Source of the DNA: Bacteroidaceae bacterium
Lineage (GTDB): Bacteria; Bacteroidota; Bacteroidia; Bacteroidales; Bacteroidaceae
DNA: 64,000 bases
Assembly: GCA_017429525.1 (NCBI GenBank)
Contig: JAFROT010000023.1
Span: forward strand, 1-64,000
Direction: 5' to 3'
In this document: piece after piece, positions 1 through 7,896 of the stretch
Layout of the letters: the number at the start of each line of letters is the position of its first letter
Numbering within the stretch: position 1 is the first letter of the stretch
The notes under the pieces: generated by a model
Database searches by the model: none
The model's input: the letters and a program-made list of their open reading frames with translations, nothing else
Told to the model about the DNA's origin: nothing
Position numbers and translations under genes: made by a program

Positions 1-291
1 AATACAGAAAATTTCTATTAAATTTGCAGTCGTCATGGGAATGGGTATTTGTTTGTAACTCTTTGATTATCACCTATAAAGTTACTAAAAATATTCCATT
101 CCCACAACTTTTTTAACACTTTTCTTACGTCGAACTCACGTCACAATAGATTCTCACGTAACTATTCGGTCTTTTAAAAGGCTCCTGCCCCCTTACCTAA
201 AAATAGTTAAAAACGTTAAATCTTTATCATTTTCTCTCAGCTATAGAATCTACGTCATCACTTTTCTACCGTTTAAAGTGCAAGTGGTTGA
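1..291. other. Gene-free left edge with one inverted repeat
   Basis: I see no open reading frame with family resemblance here. The stretch is AT-rich compared with the genes to its right. An imperfect inverted repeat is visible (about 35-50 and 92-107, sharing TGGGAATGG). The LRR reading frame that follows opens at 292, directly after a stop codon, already in the middle of a repeat. This segment may therefore be foreign to the LRR gene and mark a deletion or insertion junction. That last point is inference. Confidence 0.4.
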
Positions 292-342
292 TATAAAACG
301 ATTTACAAATACGAAGGATGCAGTGGCCTGACTTCAATTGTT

Positions 343-1677
343 GTGGAAAATAGTAATACTAAGTATGATTCCCGGAATGGCTGCAACGCTATTATTGAGA
401 CAAGTACAAATATACTGATTGTTGGTTGCAAAAATACAGTCATCCCTGGGAGCGTGACCTCAATTGGCGCTGGTGCGTTCAAAGGCTGCAGTGGCTTGAC
501 TTCAGTGACCATCCCCGGGAGCGTAACCTCCATCGGTGGTGCTGCGTTTTCAGGCTGCAGTGGCTTGACCTCCGTGACCATCCCCGGGAGCGTAACCTCC
601 ATCGGCGATGCTGCGTTTTCGGGCTGCAGTGGCCTGACCTCGGTGACCATCCCCGATGGTGTGACCTCCATTGGCACTAATGCGTTCTATGAATGTAGTG
701 GGCTGACCTCAGTAATCATCCCCAAGGGGGGCACCTCGATTGGCCTTTATTCGTTCGAAAGCTGCAGTAGCCTGACCTCAGTGACCATCCCCGAGAGTGT
801 GACCAGCATCGGCAATCGAGCGTTCAAAGACTGCAGTAGCTTGACTTCGGTAATTATGCGTAGCCTACATCCGTTTGAACTTAAAAATGATGCTTTTGAC
901 TATATCCCAGATGGCTGTACCCTTACCATTCCTAAAGGGACAAAAGATGTCTATGAAGCTGCTGGATGGACAGAAGAGGTGTTCAAGGGCGGCATAGTGG
1001 AAGCAAAGATGTACAGCAACCTCTTGGGCTGCGATGCCCAAATCGCTCGGGGCGGTACGGCATGGCTGGAAGTGGAGATGGACAATGTGGAGGAGATCGT
1101 CGCCTTCCAGTTCGAACTGCAGTTGCCTGAAGGTCTGAGCGTGGCAACAACCAGTAGCGGCACGCTCAGCGCGTCATTGACTGACCGGAATAACGGGCAG
1201 GTGCTCTCATCGTCAATCCTCAGTAATGGCAACTACCAGTTCGTGGCCCTGTCTCTTGCCTCGAACGGGGCATTCAGTGGTAATGAAGGAACGGTCGTCC
1301 GGATTCAGCTCAAAGCTGATAAGGATATGGAGATAGGCGATTATGACATAGCATTGAAGAATGTGGAACTGACCGCACAGGAAGGTGAGGAGTTGAACGT
1401 GATTTCGGCTGTTGACAATACTTCAATGCTGACGGTTACCGACGTCCTGTTGGGCGATGTGAACGGCGACGGTTCTATTTCGGTGACCGATGCCGCCTAT
1501 ATCGTTAATCATATTCTGCAACGGACGCCCAGTGGCTTCATCGCCGATGCAGCCGACGTGAATGCCGACGGCTCCATCTCTGTAACTGATGCCGCTCGCA
1601 TCGTCAACATCATTCTCTCAGGTGGCAACGGGGCAAAGGGCATCAGGAGAGTGACAGATACTCTTGACCCGCAGTAG
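343..1677 (+). CDS. BspA-like LRR protein with cohesin-like domain and C-terminal dockerin, 5'-truncated
   Basis: Residues 1-200 are LRR_5 (BspA/TpLRR) repeats of 23 residues, with the recurring motif CSGLTSVTIPGSVTSIG. Residues about 220-365 form a cohesin-like beta-sandwich segment (FQFELQLPEGL, then IALKNVELT). Residues about 369-428 form a type I dockerin with two calcium loops, DVNGDGSISVTDA and DVNADGSISVTDA. Such proteins are usually secreted surface adhesins. No signal peptide can be found: the only start is a GTG at 343. The frame is open from 292 and encodes a partial LRR upstream of it (EGCSGLTSIVV), so the 5' end looks lost. The gene lies 48 bp before a cohesin-like T9SS client and resembles the second module at 9.4-16.2 kb. 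Family assignment is firm. Whether the gene is still functional is doubtful. Confidence 0.75.
   Translation: MENSNTKYDSRNGCNAIIETSTNILIVGCKNTVIPGSVTSIGAGAFKGCSGLTSVTIPGSVTSIGGAAFSGCSGLTSVTIPGSVTSIGDAAFSGCSGLTSVTIPDGVTSIGTNAFYECSGLTSVIIPKGGTSIGLYSFESCSSLTSVTIPESVTSIGNRAFKDCSSLTSVIMRSLHPFELKNDAFDYIPDGCTLTIPKGTKDVYEAAGWTEEVFKGGIVEAKMYSNLLGCDAQIARGGTAWLEVEMDNVEEIVAFQFELQLPEGLSVATTSSGTLSASLTDRNNGQVLSSSILSNGNYQFVALSLASNGAFSGNEGTVVRIQLKADKDMEIGDYDIALKNVELTAQEGEELNVISAVDNTSMLTVTDVLLGDVNGDGSISVTDAAYIVNHILQRTPSGFIADAADVNADGSISVTDAARIVNIILSGGNGAKGIRRVTDTLDPQ
484..860 (+). repeat. 69-bp tandem repeats encoding LRR units
   Basis: The LRR units are near-identical at the DNA level with a period of 69 bp (23 codons). 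Each begins near GGCTGCAGTGGCTTGAC and contains GTGACCATCCCCG. The first three units (about 484-690) differ at only a few positions and later units are more diverged. The period keeps the frame, so unit gain or loss would change protein length without breaking it. Confidence 0.7.
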
Positions 1678-1724
1678 AATAATTCCTTATAGTACATCAT
1701 AAAAACCAGATAATTAATAAAAAG

Positions 1725-2927
1725 ATGAAAAGAATATTATCCTCATTAATGGCCTGCTTCATCCTGATAGGTAGCGCAATGGCCGATGGGATAGCCGTCA
1801 GTGGCATCACGATTCCCAAGGGCGGGACAACGACGTTGAATATAGAGTTCAACCGCTCTGAGTACAATTACATGGGTTTTGAATTCAAACTCGGACTGCC
1901 CGAGGGCATTATGGCTCAAAACGGGAGTGCCAAGCTGGGCGCTCGCTTTAATGGGCAGGACCATTCGCTGGGCATGAGTGTTCTGACAGGCGGCGAGGAT
2001 GCGGGTAAGTACCAGTTCGTGAGTCTTTCCTTGACAGGTGCTGCCATACCCGGCTCAAATGGCACTCTTCTGTCAGTAGAGCTGGCGGCCGATGCATCAT
2101 TGGAAGTAGGAGCTACTTATACCGCGACCCTCTCAGGCATCGAGTTTACGACGACTGATGCAGAGAAGATTGAGTTTGATAACCTTTCCTTCGACGTGAC
2201 CATCGAATCGCAAGGTGATGGGCGTACACTTCTTGATGAGACCTCGACAACGATGCCAACCAACGCCACGGGCGTTGACGTCCGTGTAAGGCGTATTATC
2301 TTCCCCAACGAGTGGAGCACGTTATGTCTTCCGTTTGACATGACAGCCACGCAAGTGCAGGAGACTTTCGGCAGCGACGTGAAGCTGGCTACATTCAAGG
2401 GGTGGGAGACAACGGAGTACGACGACAACGACAATCCAACGGCCATTTCGGTAAGTTTCGAGGGAGCTACGGCCATCAGCGCCAACGTCCCTTACATTAT
2501 TATGGTGTCTAAGGGCATCACGGAGTTTACTGTTGACGGTGTTGACATTACGGTGGATGAGCCTTTCGTCAGCGTGGGCAAACGAGCCCGGGGTGATTTC
2601 GGCTCGTTCACGGGCAGTTACGTTCCAGTGATGATTGACGAGGACTGTGTCTTCTTCAATGGCAGCAAACTTTGGTACTCGGTCGGCAACACGAGGATGA
2701 AGGGATATCGTGGTTACTTCTATTTCCAAGATGTCCTGACGGATGGAGCTGGCGTGAAGCTACAGCTGGATATCGACGGCGTGACGGGTATAGGAAATAT
2801 TGGCGTGAGCGCTGTTGAAAACACTTCTGTCTACGATTTAAGTGGGCGCAAGGTCAGCGTTGACACGAAAGTCAGCGCCAAGCGTGGCGTTTATATCATG
2901 AACGGGAAAAAAGTAGCAGTACAATAA
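1725..2927 (+). CDS. Secreted cohesin-like protein with T9SS type A sorting tail
   Basis: The 400-residue product has a clear signal peptide (residues 1-20, ending SAMA). Residues about 22-160 form a cohesin-like domain (FEFKLGLPEGI, then a second half with YTATLSGIEFT). A middle domain of about 185-345 carries EWSTLCLPFDMTATQV, and a C-terminal T9SS type A sorting domain (VYDLSGRKV, then GVYIMNGKKVAV) occupies about 355-400. It should be exported by the Sec system, then moved to the surface by the T9SS. It is a paralogue, domain for domain, of the protein at 14641-15924. It follows the truncated LRR-dockerin gene by 48 bp and precedes a dockerin gene by 12 bp, so the three look co-transcribed. 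The cohesin call rests on fold-level motifs only, and a dockerin partner is not proven. Confidence 0.72.
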   Translation: MKRILSSLMACFILIGSAMADGIAVSGITIPKGGTTTLNIEFNRSEYNYMGFEFKLGLPEGIMAQNGSAKLGARFNGQDHSLGMSVLTGGEDAGKYQFVSLSLTGAAIPGSNGTLLSVELAADASLEVGATYTATLSGIEFTTTDAEKIEFDNLSFDVTIESQGDGRTLLDETSTTMPTNATGVDVRVRRIIFPNEWSTLCLPFDMTATQVQETFGSDVKLATFKGWETTEYDDNDNPTAISVSFEGATAISANVPYIIMVSKGITEFTVDGVDITVDEPFVSVGKRARGDFGSFTGSYVPVMIDEDCVFFNGSKLWYSVGNTRMKGYRGYFYFQDVLTDGAGVKLQLDIDGVTGIGNIGVSAVENTSVYDLSGRKVSVDTKVSAKRGVYIMNGKKVAVQ

Positions 2928-2939
2928 CCTCCAATTATA

Positions 2940-3365
2940 ATGATTATGAAAAAGTTCATTCAATATACCGGTATTACGCTTTTGCTGTTAGTTTCGGGTT
3001 CGACGAACGCTTGTGCCGAGAACTACAATGTCATGTTGGACGGCGTGAAGAAAAGCCTCAATGGGACTCTGACGATTCAGAATAACAAAGAATGTATCAT
3101 CGCTGGGACAAGCGTCTACCATGTCATTTCGCGCACGGAACGTTCGTTGGGCGACGTAAATGGTGATGGTAAAATCACGATAGCCGATGTAACGGCTTTG
3201 GTTAACATTGTCTTGGGCCATGGTACGGCGGAGCCAGCGGTTATCTACAATGTAGAGCTTGCCGGCAACGTGACGGGTATTGTTGACGGTGAATATATTA
3301 TCGAGTGGGGTGGCGTGTCGGAAGATGGTGGCCTCGATCCAGCCGTGAAACGTCAGCATACCTGA
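2940..3365 (+). CDS. Small secreted dockerin-like protein with an unusual C-terminal tail
   Basis: This 141-residue protein starts with a hydrophobic signal (start at 2940, or MKK at 2946, the better-looking one) and ends its likely cleavage region near NACAEN. A single dockerin-type calcium loop, DVNGDGKITIADVTALVNIVLG, is visible at about residues 74-95. The second loop of a full dockerin is missing. The last 30 residues (IIEWGG, then LDPAVK) resemble the end of the 59-residue peptide at 15970-16149 (SIEFGG, then HDPGVK). The gene may therefore be a fusion or deletion product of a dockerin gene and a small-peptide gene. It starts 12 bp after the cohesin-like T9SS client, and a strong terminator follows. 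The function is not established. Confidence 0.6.
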   Translation: MIMKKFIQYTGITLLLLVSGSTNACAENYNVMLDGVKKSLNGTLTIQNNKECIIAGTSVYHVISRTERSLGDVNGDGKITIADVTALVNIVLGHGTAEPAVIYNVELAGNVTGIVDGEYIIEWGGVSEDGGLDPAVKRQHT

Positions 3366-3385
3366 ACTTACCTTGTATAATGATC

Positions 3386-3420
3386 GTGCCCGCAACTGAA
3401 AAGTTGTGGGCACTTGTTTT
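3386..3420 (+). terminator. Rho-independent terminator after the first LRR/dockerin module
   Basis: A 12-bp stem (3386-3397 and 3402-3413, one G-U pair) with a GAAA loop is followed by a T-rich run. It sits 20 bp after the dockerin gene stop. Confidence 0.85.
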
Positions 3421-3526
3421 CATAGTGAAATGAGTGAGGTAATTTGACTTACACAACTAGGCCTACTTTAGTCCCTAAGACAACCGATGGGGATGACATA
3501 TACTCCATCTTGCCTCCGATAGTTTT

Positions 3527-3693
3527 TTTTCGGCGATATGTGGCGATTCCATTCGGCAAATCATGGAAGGGATTCTTACAGATATATCCCAAATCGGTCA
3601 TTAGACAGTTGGCATGTAACCGTCTAATGACCGATTTGGGTTTAATATTGTTCGTCTGCTTAATGATCCATTGTCGCCTCAGCGAGTGGGGCT
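3527..3693. repeat. 167-bp palindromic element, copy A
   Basis: This copy matches 5298-5464 over 167 bp with three differences. Its core is a perfect 18-bp inverted repeat (CCAAATCGGTCATTAGAC and its complement) around a short loop, about 3589-3638. It is non-coding in appearance. With copy B it brackets the ATPase gene as direct repeats 1771 bp apart. Confidence 0.85.
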
Positions 3694-3755
3694 ATGTCTA
3701 TTCGTGCTTTATCCGCAAGCTAATGGCGCCAATATGAGACTTACGCTCCTTGTAC

Positions 3756-5105
3756 TTACAATAAGGGTGTCATGTAAAGCGGAAGATAGGTGATACCATT
3801 CTCTACTTTATAGTCAGCTGTATGCAAAACAGTAGGAGTGGTCATATACTCTCCGAACTTATTCATACACTTCTTTAGGGAAGATAACGTGTAGTTCTTG
3901 CCGCTTTTGACTTCTATCGGACGGATGTTGTGGCGACTGGTCACTTTGTCCTTTTGAAGCAAGAAGTCTATTTCCATTCGTTCCTCGGCTTTCTCTGACG
4001 ACTTACTATAGAAAAAGAGCTTGTTACTGCTGGCTGTCAGCATCTGGGCCACGATATTCTCAATGAGCATTCCTTCGTTCACTTCCAGCTTTCCAAAGAG
4101 CAGTTTCTGGTAAATCTCAGACGAGACTATGCCCTTTTCATCGAAAGCATGGCTAATCAGCAAGCCCGTATCGTTCATATAACACTTCAATGTCGTACGG
4201 TCTTCGTTCATTTTCAGTCCGATGTTCGGCTCTGTCGAATTGTAGCAGATGTTGACAACCTTCGCGTCCTTCAGCCAGAAAAATGCATCGTCCCAATCGC
4301 GGTATTTCGCACCTGGGTTCAGGGCTGACAACCGAAACTTCTTTTCGTGCTTGGAGAGCTGAGGAGGAATCTGGTCGAAAATGGACACCACCTTGTCTGC
4401 TATCTCACCTGCATAGTTGAAGATGTCATTACGATAGATAGTCAGCACATCGCGCTTCGCTGCATCTACGGCATCAAAGTCTTTGGTCTCAACATACTTC
4501 TTGACGGCTTGCGGCATACCTCCAACTATCATATAGAGACGGAAAACATCCATTGCCTGACGATGGAAAACCTCTCCCATCGGTTTGCTCTCTGCATACA
4601 TCTTCCGTATCAAGTCCATCAGCATATCATTACCTGTAGCCCAAAGAAACTCTTCAAAGTCCATCGGGTACATCTGAATAGAACGTTCTTCCGAAGGGAG
4701 TACGATGCCTTGTGTGTTTTTCTTGATACTTACCAAAGACCCCGTCTCAATGTAGTCATATCTTCTGTCGGCCACCAGAAACTTGATGGCTGCTCTCGCC
4801 CTGGGGCATAACTGAATCTCATCAAGGATGATGAGCGACTTGCGCTCATGGAGCCTTACTTTATAGTGTTGGCTCAGATAGAGAAACAACGTATCAAGGT
4901 CTTCCAGATAGAGGTCGAACCAATCTCTGACCATCTGGGGAGCCTTATTGAAGTCGATGAGGATGTATGACTCATACTCATTCTTGGCGAATTCCTCTAC
5001 GATATAACTCTTTCCGATGCGTCGTGCTCCCTCTACGAGTAGTGCCACCTCACCATTTCTTTTCTCTTTCCAATCAAGGAGTTGCTGATATATTTTACGT
5101 TTCAT
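3756..5105 (-). CDS. AAA-family ATPase with DUF4143-type C-terminal domain
   Basis: I place the start at the ATG at 5105 (MKRKIYQQLL), giving about 449 residues. Upstream in-frame codons reach 5372, but they run through the 167-bp repeat and are probably not native. The P-loop is GARRIGKSY and the Walker B segment is SLIILDEIQLCPRA. The C-terminal part carries EIDFLLQK and PIEVKSGKN, the spacing of a PD-(D/E)XK-like nuclease fold, as in the DUF4143 family of Bacteroidales ATPases. These proteins are common and variably present in the phylum and their cellular role is unsettled. The gene stands alone between two copies of a palindromic element, which suggests it arrived or moves as an accessory unit. 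Family call is strong and biological role unknown. Confidence 0.85.
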   Translation of the reverse strand: MKRKIYQQLLDWKEKRNGEVALLVEGARRIGKSYIVEEFAKNEYESYILIDFNKAPQMVRDWFDLYLEDLDTLFLYLSQHYKVRLHERKSLIILDEIQLCPRARAAIKFLVADRRYDYIETGSLVSIKKNTQGIVLPSEERSIQMYPMDFEEFLWATGNDMLMDLIRKMYAESKPMGEVFHRQAMDVFRLYMIVGGMPQAVKKYVETKDFDAVDAAKRDVLTIYRNDIFNYAGEIADKVVSIFDQIPPQLSKHEKKFRLSALNPGAKYRDWDDAFFWLKDAKVVNICYNSTEPNIGLKMNEDRTTLKCYMNDTGLLISHAFDEKGIVSSEIYQKLLFGKLEVNEGMLIENIVAQMLTASSNKLFFYSKSSEKAEERMEIDFLLQKDKVTSRHNIRPIEVKSGKNYTLSSLKKCMNKFGEYMTTPTVLHTADYKVENGITYLPLYMTPLL

Positions 5106-5116
5106 AATGATGCCAT

Positions 5117-5201
5117 CTGCACCTTTTTGAGATTTCTGATTTTTCATATCTACACCTTTTTGAGATTTTACACGATGCAAATCTACACTTTTTTGAGATT
5201 T
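5117..5201 (-). repeat. Three 33-bp-spaced direct repeats upstream of the ATPase gene
   Basis: Three copies of a CTACACCTTTTTGAGATTT-like sequence start near 5117, 5150 and 5183, exactly 33 bp apart. On the minus strand they are in frame with the ATPase gene and would read KSQKSVD, KSQKGVD and KSQKGAD, each followed by four variable residues. They could be an operator-like array in the 5' leader or a translated N-terminal repeat. The sequence alone does not decide. Confidence 0.6.
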
Positions 5202-5297
5202 TCTGCAAGAGTTTTGACGAAAAAGCACAAGAAATTTGATTAATTTAACGTGAGTTTGTGACCTCAACTGAAAAAGGCTGTCACTTTTTGGAGTGAC

Positions 5298-5464
5298 TTT
5301 TCGGCGATATGTGGCGATTCCATTCGGCAAATCATGGAAGGGATTCTTACAGATATATCCCAAATCGGTCATTAGACGGTTGGCGTGTAACCATCTAATG
5401 ACCGATTTGGGTTTAATATTGTTCGTCTGCTTAATGATCCATTGTCGCCTCAGCGAGTGGGGCT
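5298..5464. repeat. 167-bp palindromic element, copy B
   Basis: This is the second copy of the element at 3527-3693, with a 17-bp perfect inverted repeat at its core. It lies between the ATPase gene and the stop of the DUF1080 gene. The three differences from copy A all fall in or next to the hairpin loop. Confidence 0.85.
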
Positions 5465-5476
5465 GAGTCTATGCGC

Positions 5477-7840
5477 TTACTTGCGGCGCTTGGTTGTGGC
5501 CTTGCCTTTCTTCTGTTTCGAGAGGTCGAGGACGCGGATGTTGCGCAGCTTCAGACCCTCGCCGTGGCCGCAGAAGCTGATGAAGCCATCCTTGTTGAAG
5601 AGGCCCGGGTGGCTCTGGTGGTCGACGGTGTAGGGGTTGGCCTTACCCTCCTCGGGCGCCATGTTGTGGCCTTGACAAGCCTTGCGGATGTCGCCGTCCA
5701 CGAGCACTTCGCCGTTCAGGGTGACGGTGATATGGTCGCCCACAGCACGGATCTCCTCGTAGTTCCATTCGCCCAGCGGCTTGTGCTTGATGCGCTTGGC
5801 GGGGATGATGCCATAGACAGAGCCGTGCACCTGATACTCGCGCAGACCTTGGTAGATAGGATCGTCGTGGTCGAGAATCTGGATTTCCATACCGTCGTAG
5901 GCCGCATCTACGCCGTCTTTCGTGCGGATGCCCACACCGTTGTTGATGCCTGGACGCACGAAGCAGAACTCGAAGCGGAACACGAAGTCGGAGTACTTCC
6001 TGTTCGTGTAGAGATTGCCTTCGGCGCCGTAGTTGGCGCTGACGTAGATAGCACCGTCAATGGGCACATAGTTCGCTTTGCCGCCATGCCACTGGTCGAG
6101 GTTGGTGCCATCGAAGAGCAGCTCGTAGCCAGCCTTCTCTTCCTCCTTCGAGAGCTTGGAGACCTTGGCCGTGACGGCATTCGGGTCGTCGACAATCTTC
6201 GGCAGGATGGTGTTCACCTGGTCTACGGCATAGCCGGCGTCGGCATTCTCGGTATGGCTCTTGAACACGTTCTGTGCCTTGAGGAGCATGTCGCGGATGT
6301 GGGCACCGCGCTGCAGCGCCTCGTTCTTCTCGATGAGGTCCGTCACGGCATGAGCTGCGGCGAGGTCGTTCTCCTTCACGTTCATGTACTGAGCAGCCAG
6401 GTTCAGGGCAGGCTCGTTGTTGAGGGTGCCGAGGGCGGTGACGAGGTTGTTGGCCGTCGCTGCCGAGGGCTTCAGTTCGAGCGCCTGTTTGATGAGCTGG
6501 TATTTGTCGATGCGCGGCCAGTTGGCACCCTGGATGAGAGTGAGGGCACGTCCGAGCAGGGCATCGCGACCAGCGGCATCCGTGGCGGCGAGGCTCATCA
6601 GAGGCGCTACGGCATCGCTGCTGTTCACCTTCAGGAGGGCAGCGCGTGCATCGGTGCTCTGAGCAGCTGCTGTGGCAATCGTCTTGATGTCATCCTTGTT
6701 GCCGCGCTGGGCGAGGAGATTATAGAAGAGCTCGGGATAGGGCTGGAAGCGCGAGAGCAGGTCGGCGAAGTTGTCGTTCGTGACAATCTGTGCCAGGCTC
6801 TTGGCGGCTGTTGCGTGGAGCTTGTCGTTGCCGATGAGGGCGGTCAGCGGCTCGTAGGCAGCAGTAATATGGCGTTCACCTGCAAGGGCTACGAGGGCGG
6901 GGGCTGCGTTGCTGCCTTGGCCCTTCAGCGCCGAGAGCACGCCGTCGGCTACATTTCCGTTGAAGGTCGAGAGGGCGGCTGCTGCCGCAGCGGCGTGGTT
7001 GCCGTTGAGGGCGTTGATCAGCGAACTCAGGGCGTTGACACCTCCTATCTTACCCGCAGCCTCGATGGCAGCGTTGGCCAGTTGGTCGTTGCTTGAACCA
7101 AGAGCCCTGAATACGGCCTCTACGTTCTCTGTGTCGTGACGGTTGCCCAGCCAGCGGACAACGTCGGTCTGGGCATCGGCCTTCAGCTTCGGGAACGCCT
7201 TGACGGCGAGGGGAGCCAGGGCGGCGCCTCCCAGCTCGAGGGCGGTGTTGCGCAGTTGGCGGTCGCCGCTCTTCTTGAGGGTCTTCAGTAGGAACGGAGC
7301 CACCTTCTTGGCAGGCAGCGAGCCCACTTTATCACGGAACTCAGCGATGGCACGTGAGTTGGCGGCAATCGTGCTGAGGTCTTCGACGGCGTGCTTCACC
7401 TCCACGCTACCGGGCGTGAGCTTGTTCAGCTGGTCTTGCAGGAACACTTTGTTGCCCTCGTCGGTGCAACGGGCCAGAGCAGCCTCAAGACCCTTCTTGA
7501 CGGCGGCGCACTGTGCCTCGCGACCTTTCTGCGTCACGTAGCTCGTCAGTCCGTCGATGGCATATTGGAAAGTGGCGTTCTTGCCCTCAGCCGAGGGACC
7601 GAGCATGGCGGCCAGCGACTGTACGCCCTCGGCGCCTGTGCCTGCTATCTCGCTCATCACCTGCTCCAGCGTCTCCAGGTTCTGGGCGGGCAGCTGTGCC
7701 AAGCCGTCGGCGATGATGGTCGAGGCTACGCGGTTGCGGCTGTCCTGTGCGAGGGCTTCGCTGATGGATAATGGAAAATGGACAATGGACAATGTGCCCA
7801 TGCCAAATGCCATAAACAATAAAAGATATATGCGTTTCAT
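5477..7840 (-). CDS. HEAT-like repeat protein with C-terminal DUF1080 (3-keto-disaccharide hydrolase) domain
   Basis: This is a 787-residue secreted protein. Residues 1-32 look like a signal peptide. Residues about 40-530 are alpha-helical HEAT/Armadillo-type repeats rich in Ala and Leu (for example AIEAAGKIGGVNALSSLINA). Residues about 575-787 form the concanavalin-like DUF1080 domain (ELLFDGTNLDQWHG, NNGVGIRTKDG, MEIQILDHDDP). DUF1080 enzymes act on 3-keto sugars made by Gfo/Idh-type dehydrogenases, and exactly such a gene lies 56 bp upstream on the same strand, so the two are likely one operon. The signal peptide contains a simple-repeat insertion (about 7762-7793) encoding SIVHFPLSIS. Substrate unknown. 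Confidence 0.85.
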   Translation of the reverse strand: MKRIYLLLFMAFGMGTLSIVHFPLSISEALAQDSRNRVASTIIADGLAQLPAQNLETLEQVMSEIAGTGAEGVQSLAAMLGPSAEGKNATFQYAIDGLTSYVTQKGREAQCAAVKKGLEAALARCTDEGNKVFLQDQLNKLTPGSVEVKHAVEDLSTIAANSRAIAEFRDKVGSLPAKKVAPFLLKTLKKSGDRQLRNTALELGGAALAPLAVKAFPKLKADAQTDVVRWLGNRHDTENVEAVFRALGSSNDQLANAAIEAAGKIGGVNALSSLINALNGNHAAAAAAALSTFNGNVADGVLSALKGQGSNAAPALVALAGERHITAAYEPLTALIGNDKLHATAAKSLAQIVTNDNFADLLSRFQPYPELFYNLLAQRGNKDDIKTIATAAAQSTDARAALLKVNSSDAVAPLMSLAATDAAGRDALLGRALTLIQGANWPRIDKYQLIKQALELKPSAATANNLVTALGTLNNEPALNLAAQYMNVKENDLAAAHAVTDLIEKNEALQRGAHIRDMLLKAQNVFKSHTENADAGYAVDQVNTILPKIVDDPNAVTAKVSKLSKEEEKAGYELLFDGTNLDQWHGGKANYVPIDGAIYVSANYGAEGNLYTNRKYSDFVFRFEFCFVRPGINNGVGIRTKDGVDAAYDGMEIQILDHDDPIYQGLREYQVHGSVYGIIPAKRIKHKPLGEWNYEEIRAVGDHITVTLNGEVLVDGDIRKACQGHNMAPEEGKANPYTVDHQSHPGLFNKDGFISFCGHGEGLKLRNIRVLDLSKQKKGKATTKRRK

Positions 7841-7896
7841 ATTATTCGTTTTGCTATTATTTATTTTTCGCTTTTCACTCTTTCATTTTTCACTCT

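Noticed and set aside
3444-3737. 97-codon plus-strand frame
   Set aside because: It mostly translates the 167-bp palindromic element (copy A), which explains the open frame. No family resemblance.
5471-7096. Long plus-strand frame opposite the DUF1080 gene
   Set aside because: It is the antisense of a clear protein-coding gene with a strong domain match, and its product is low-complexity Val/Leu/Glu text.
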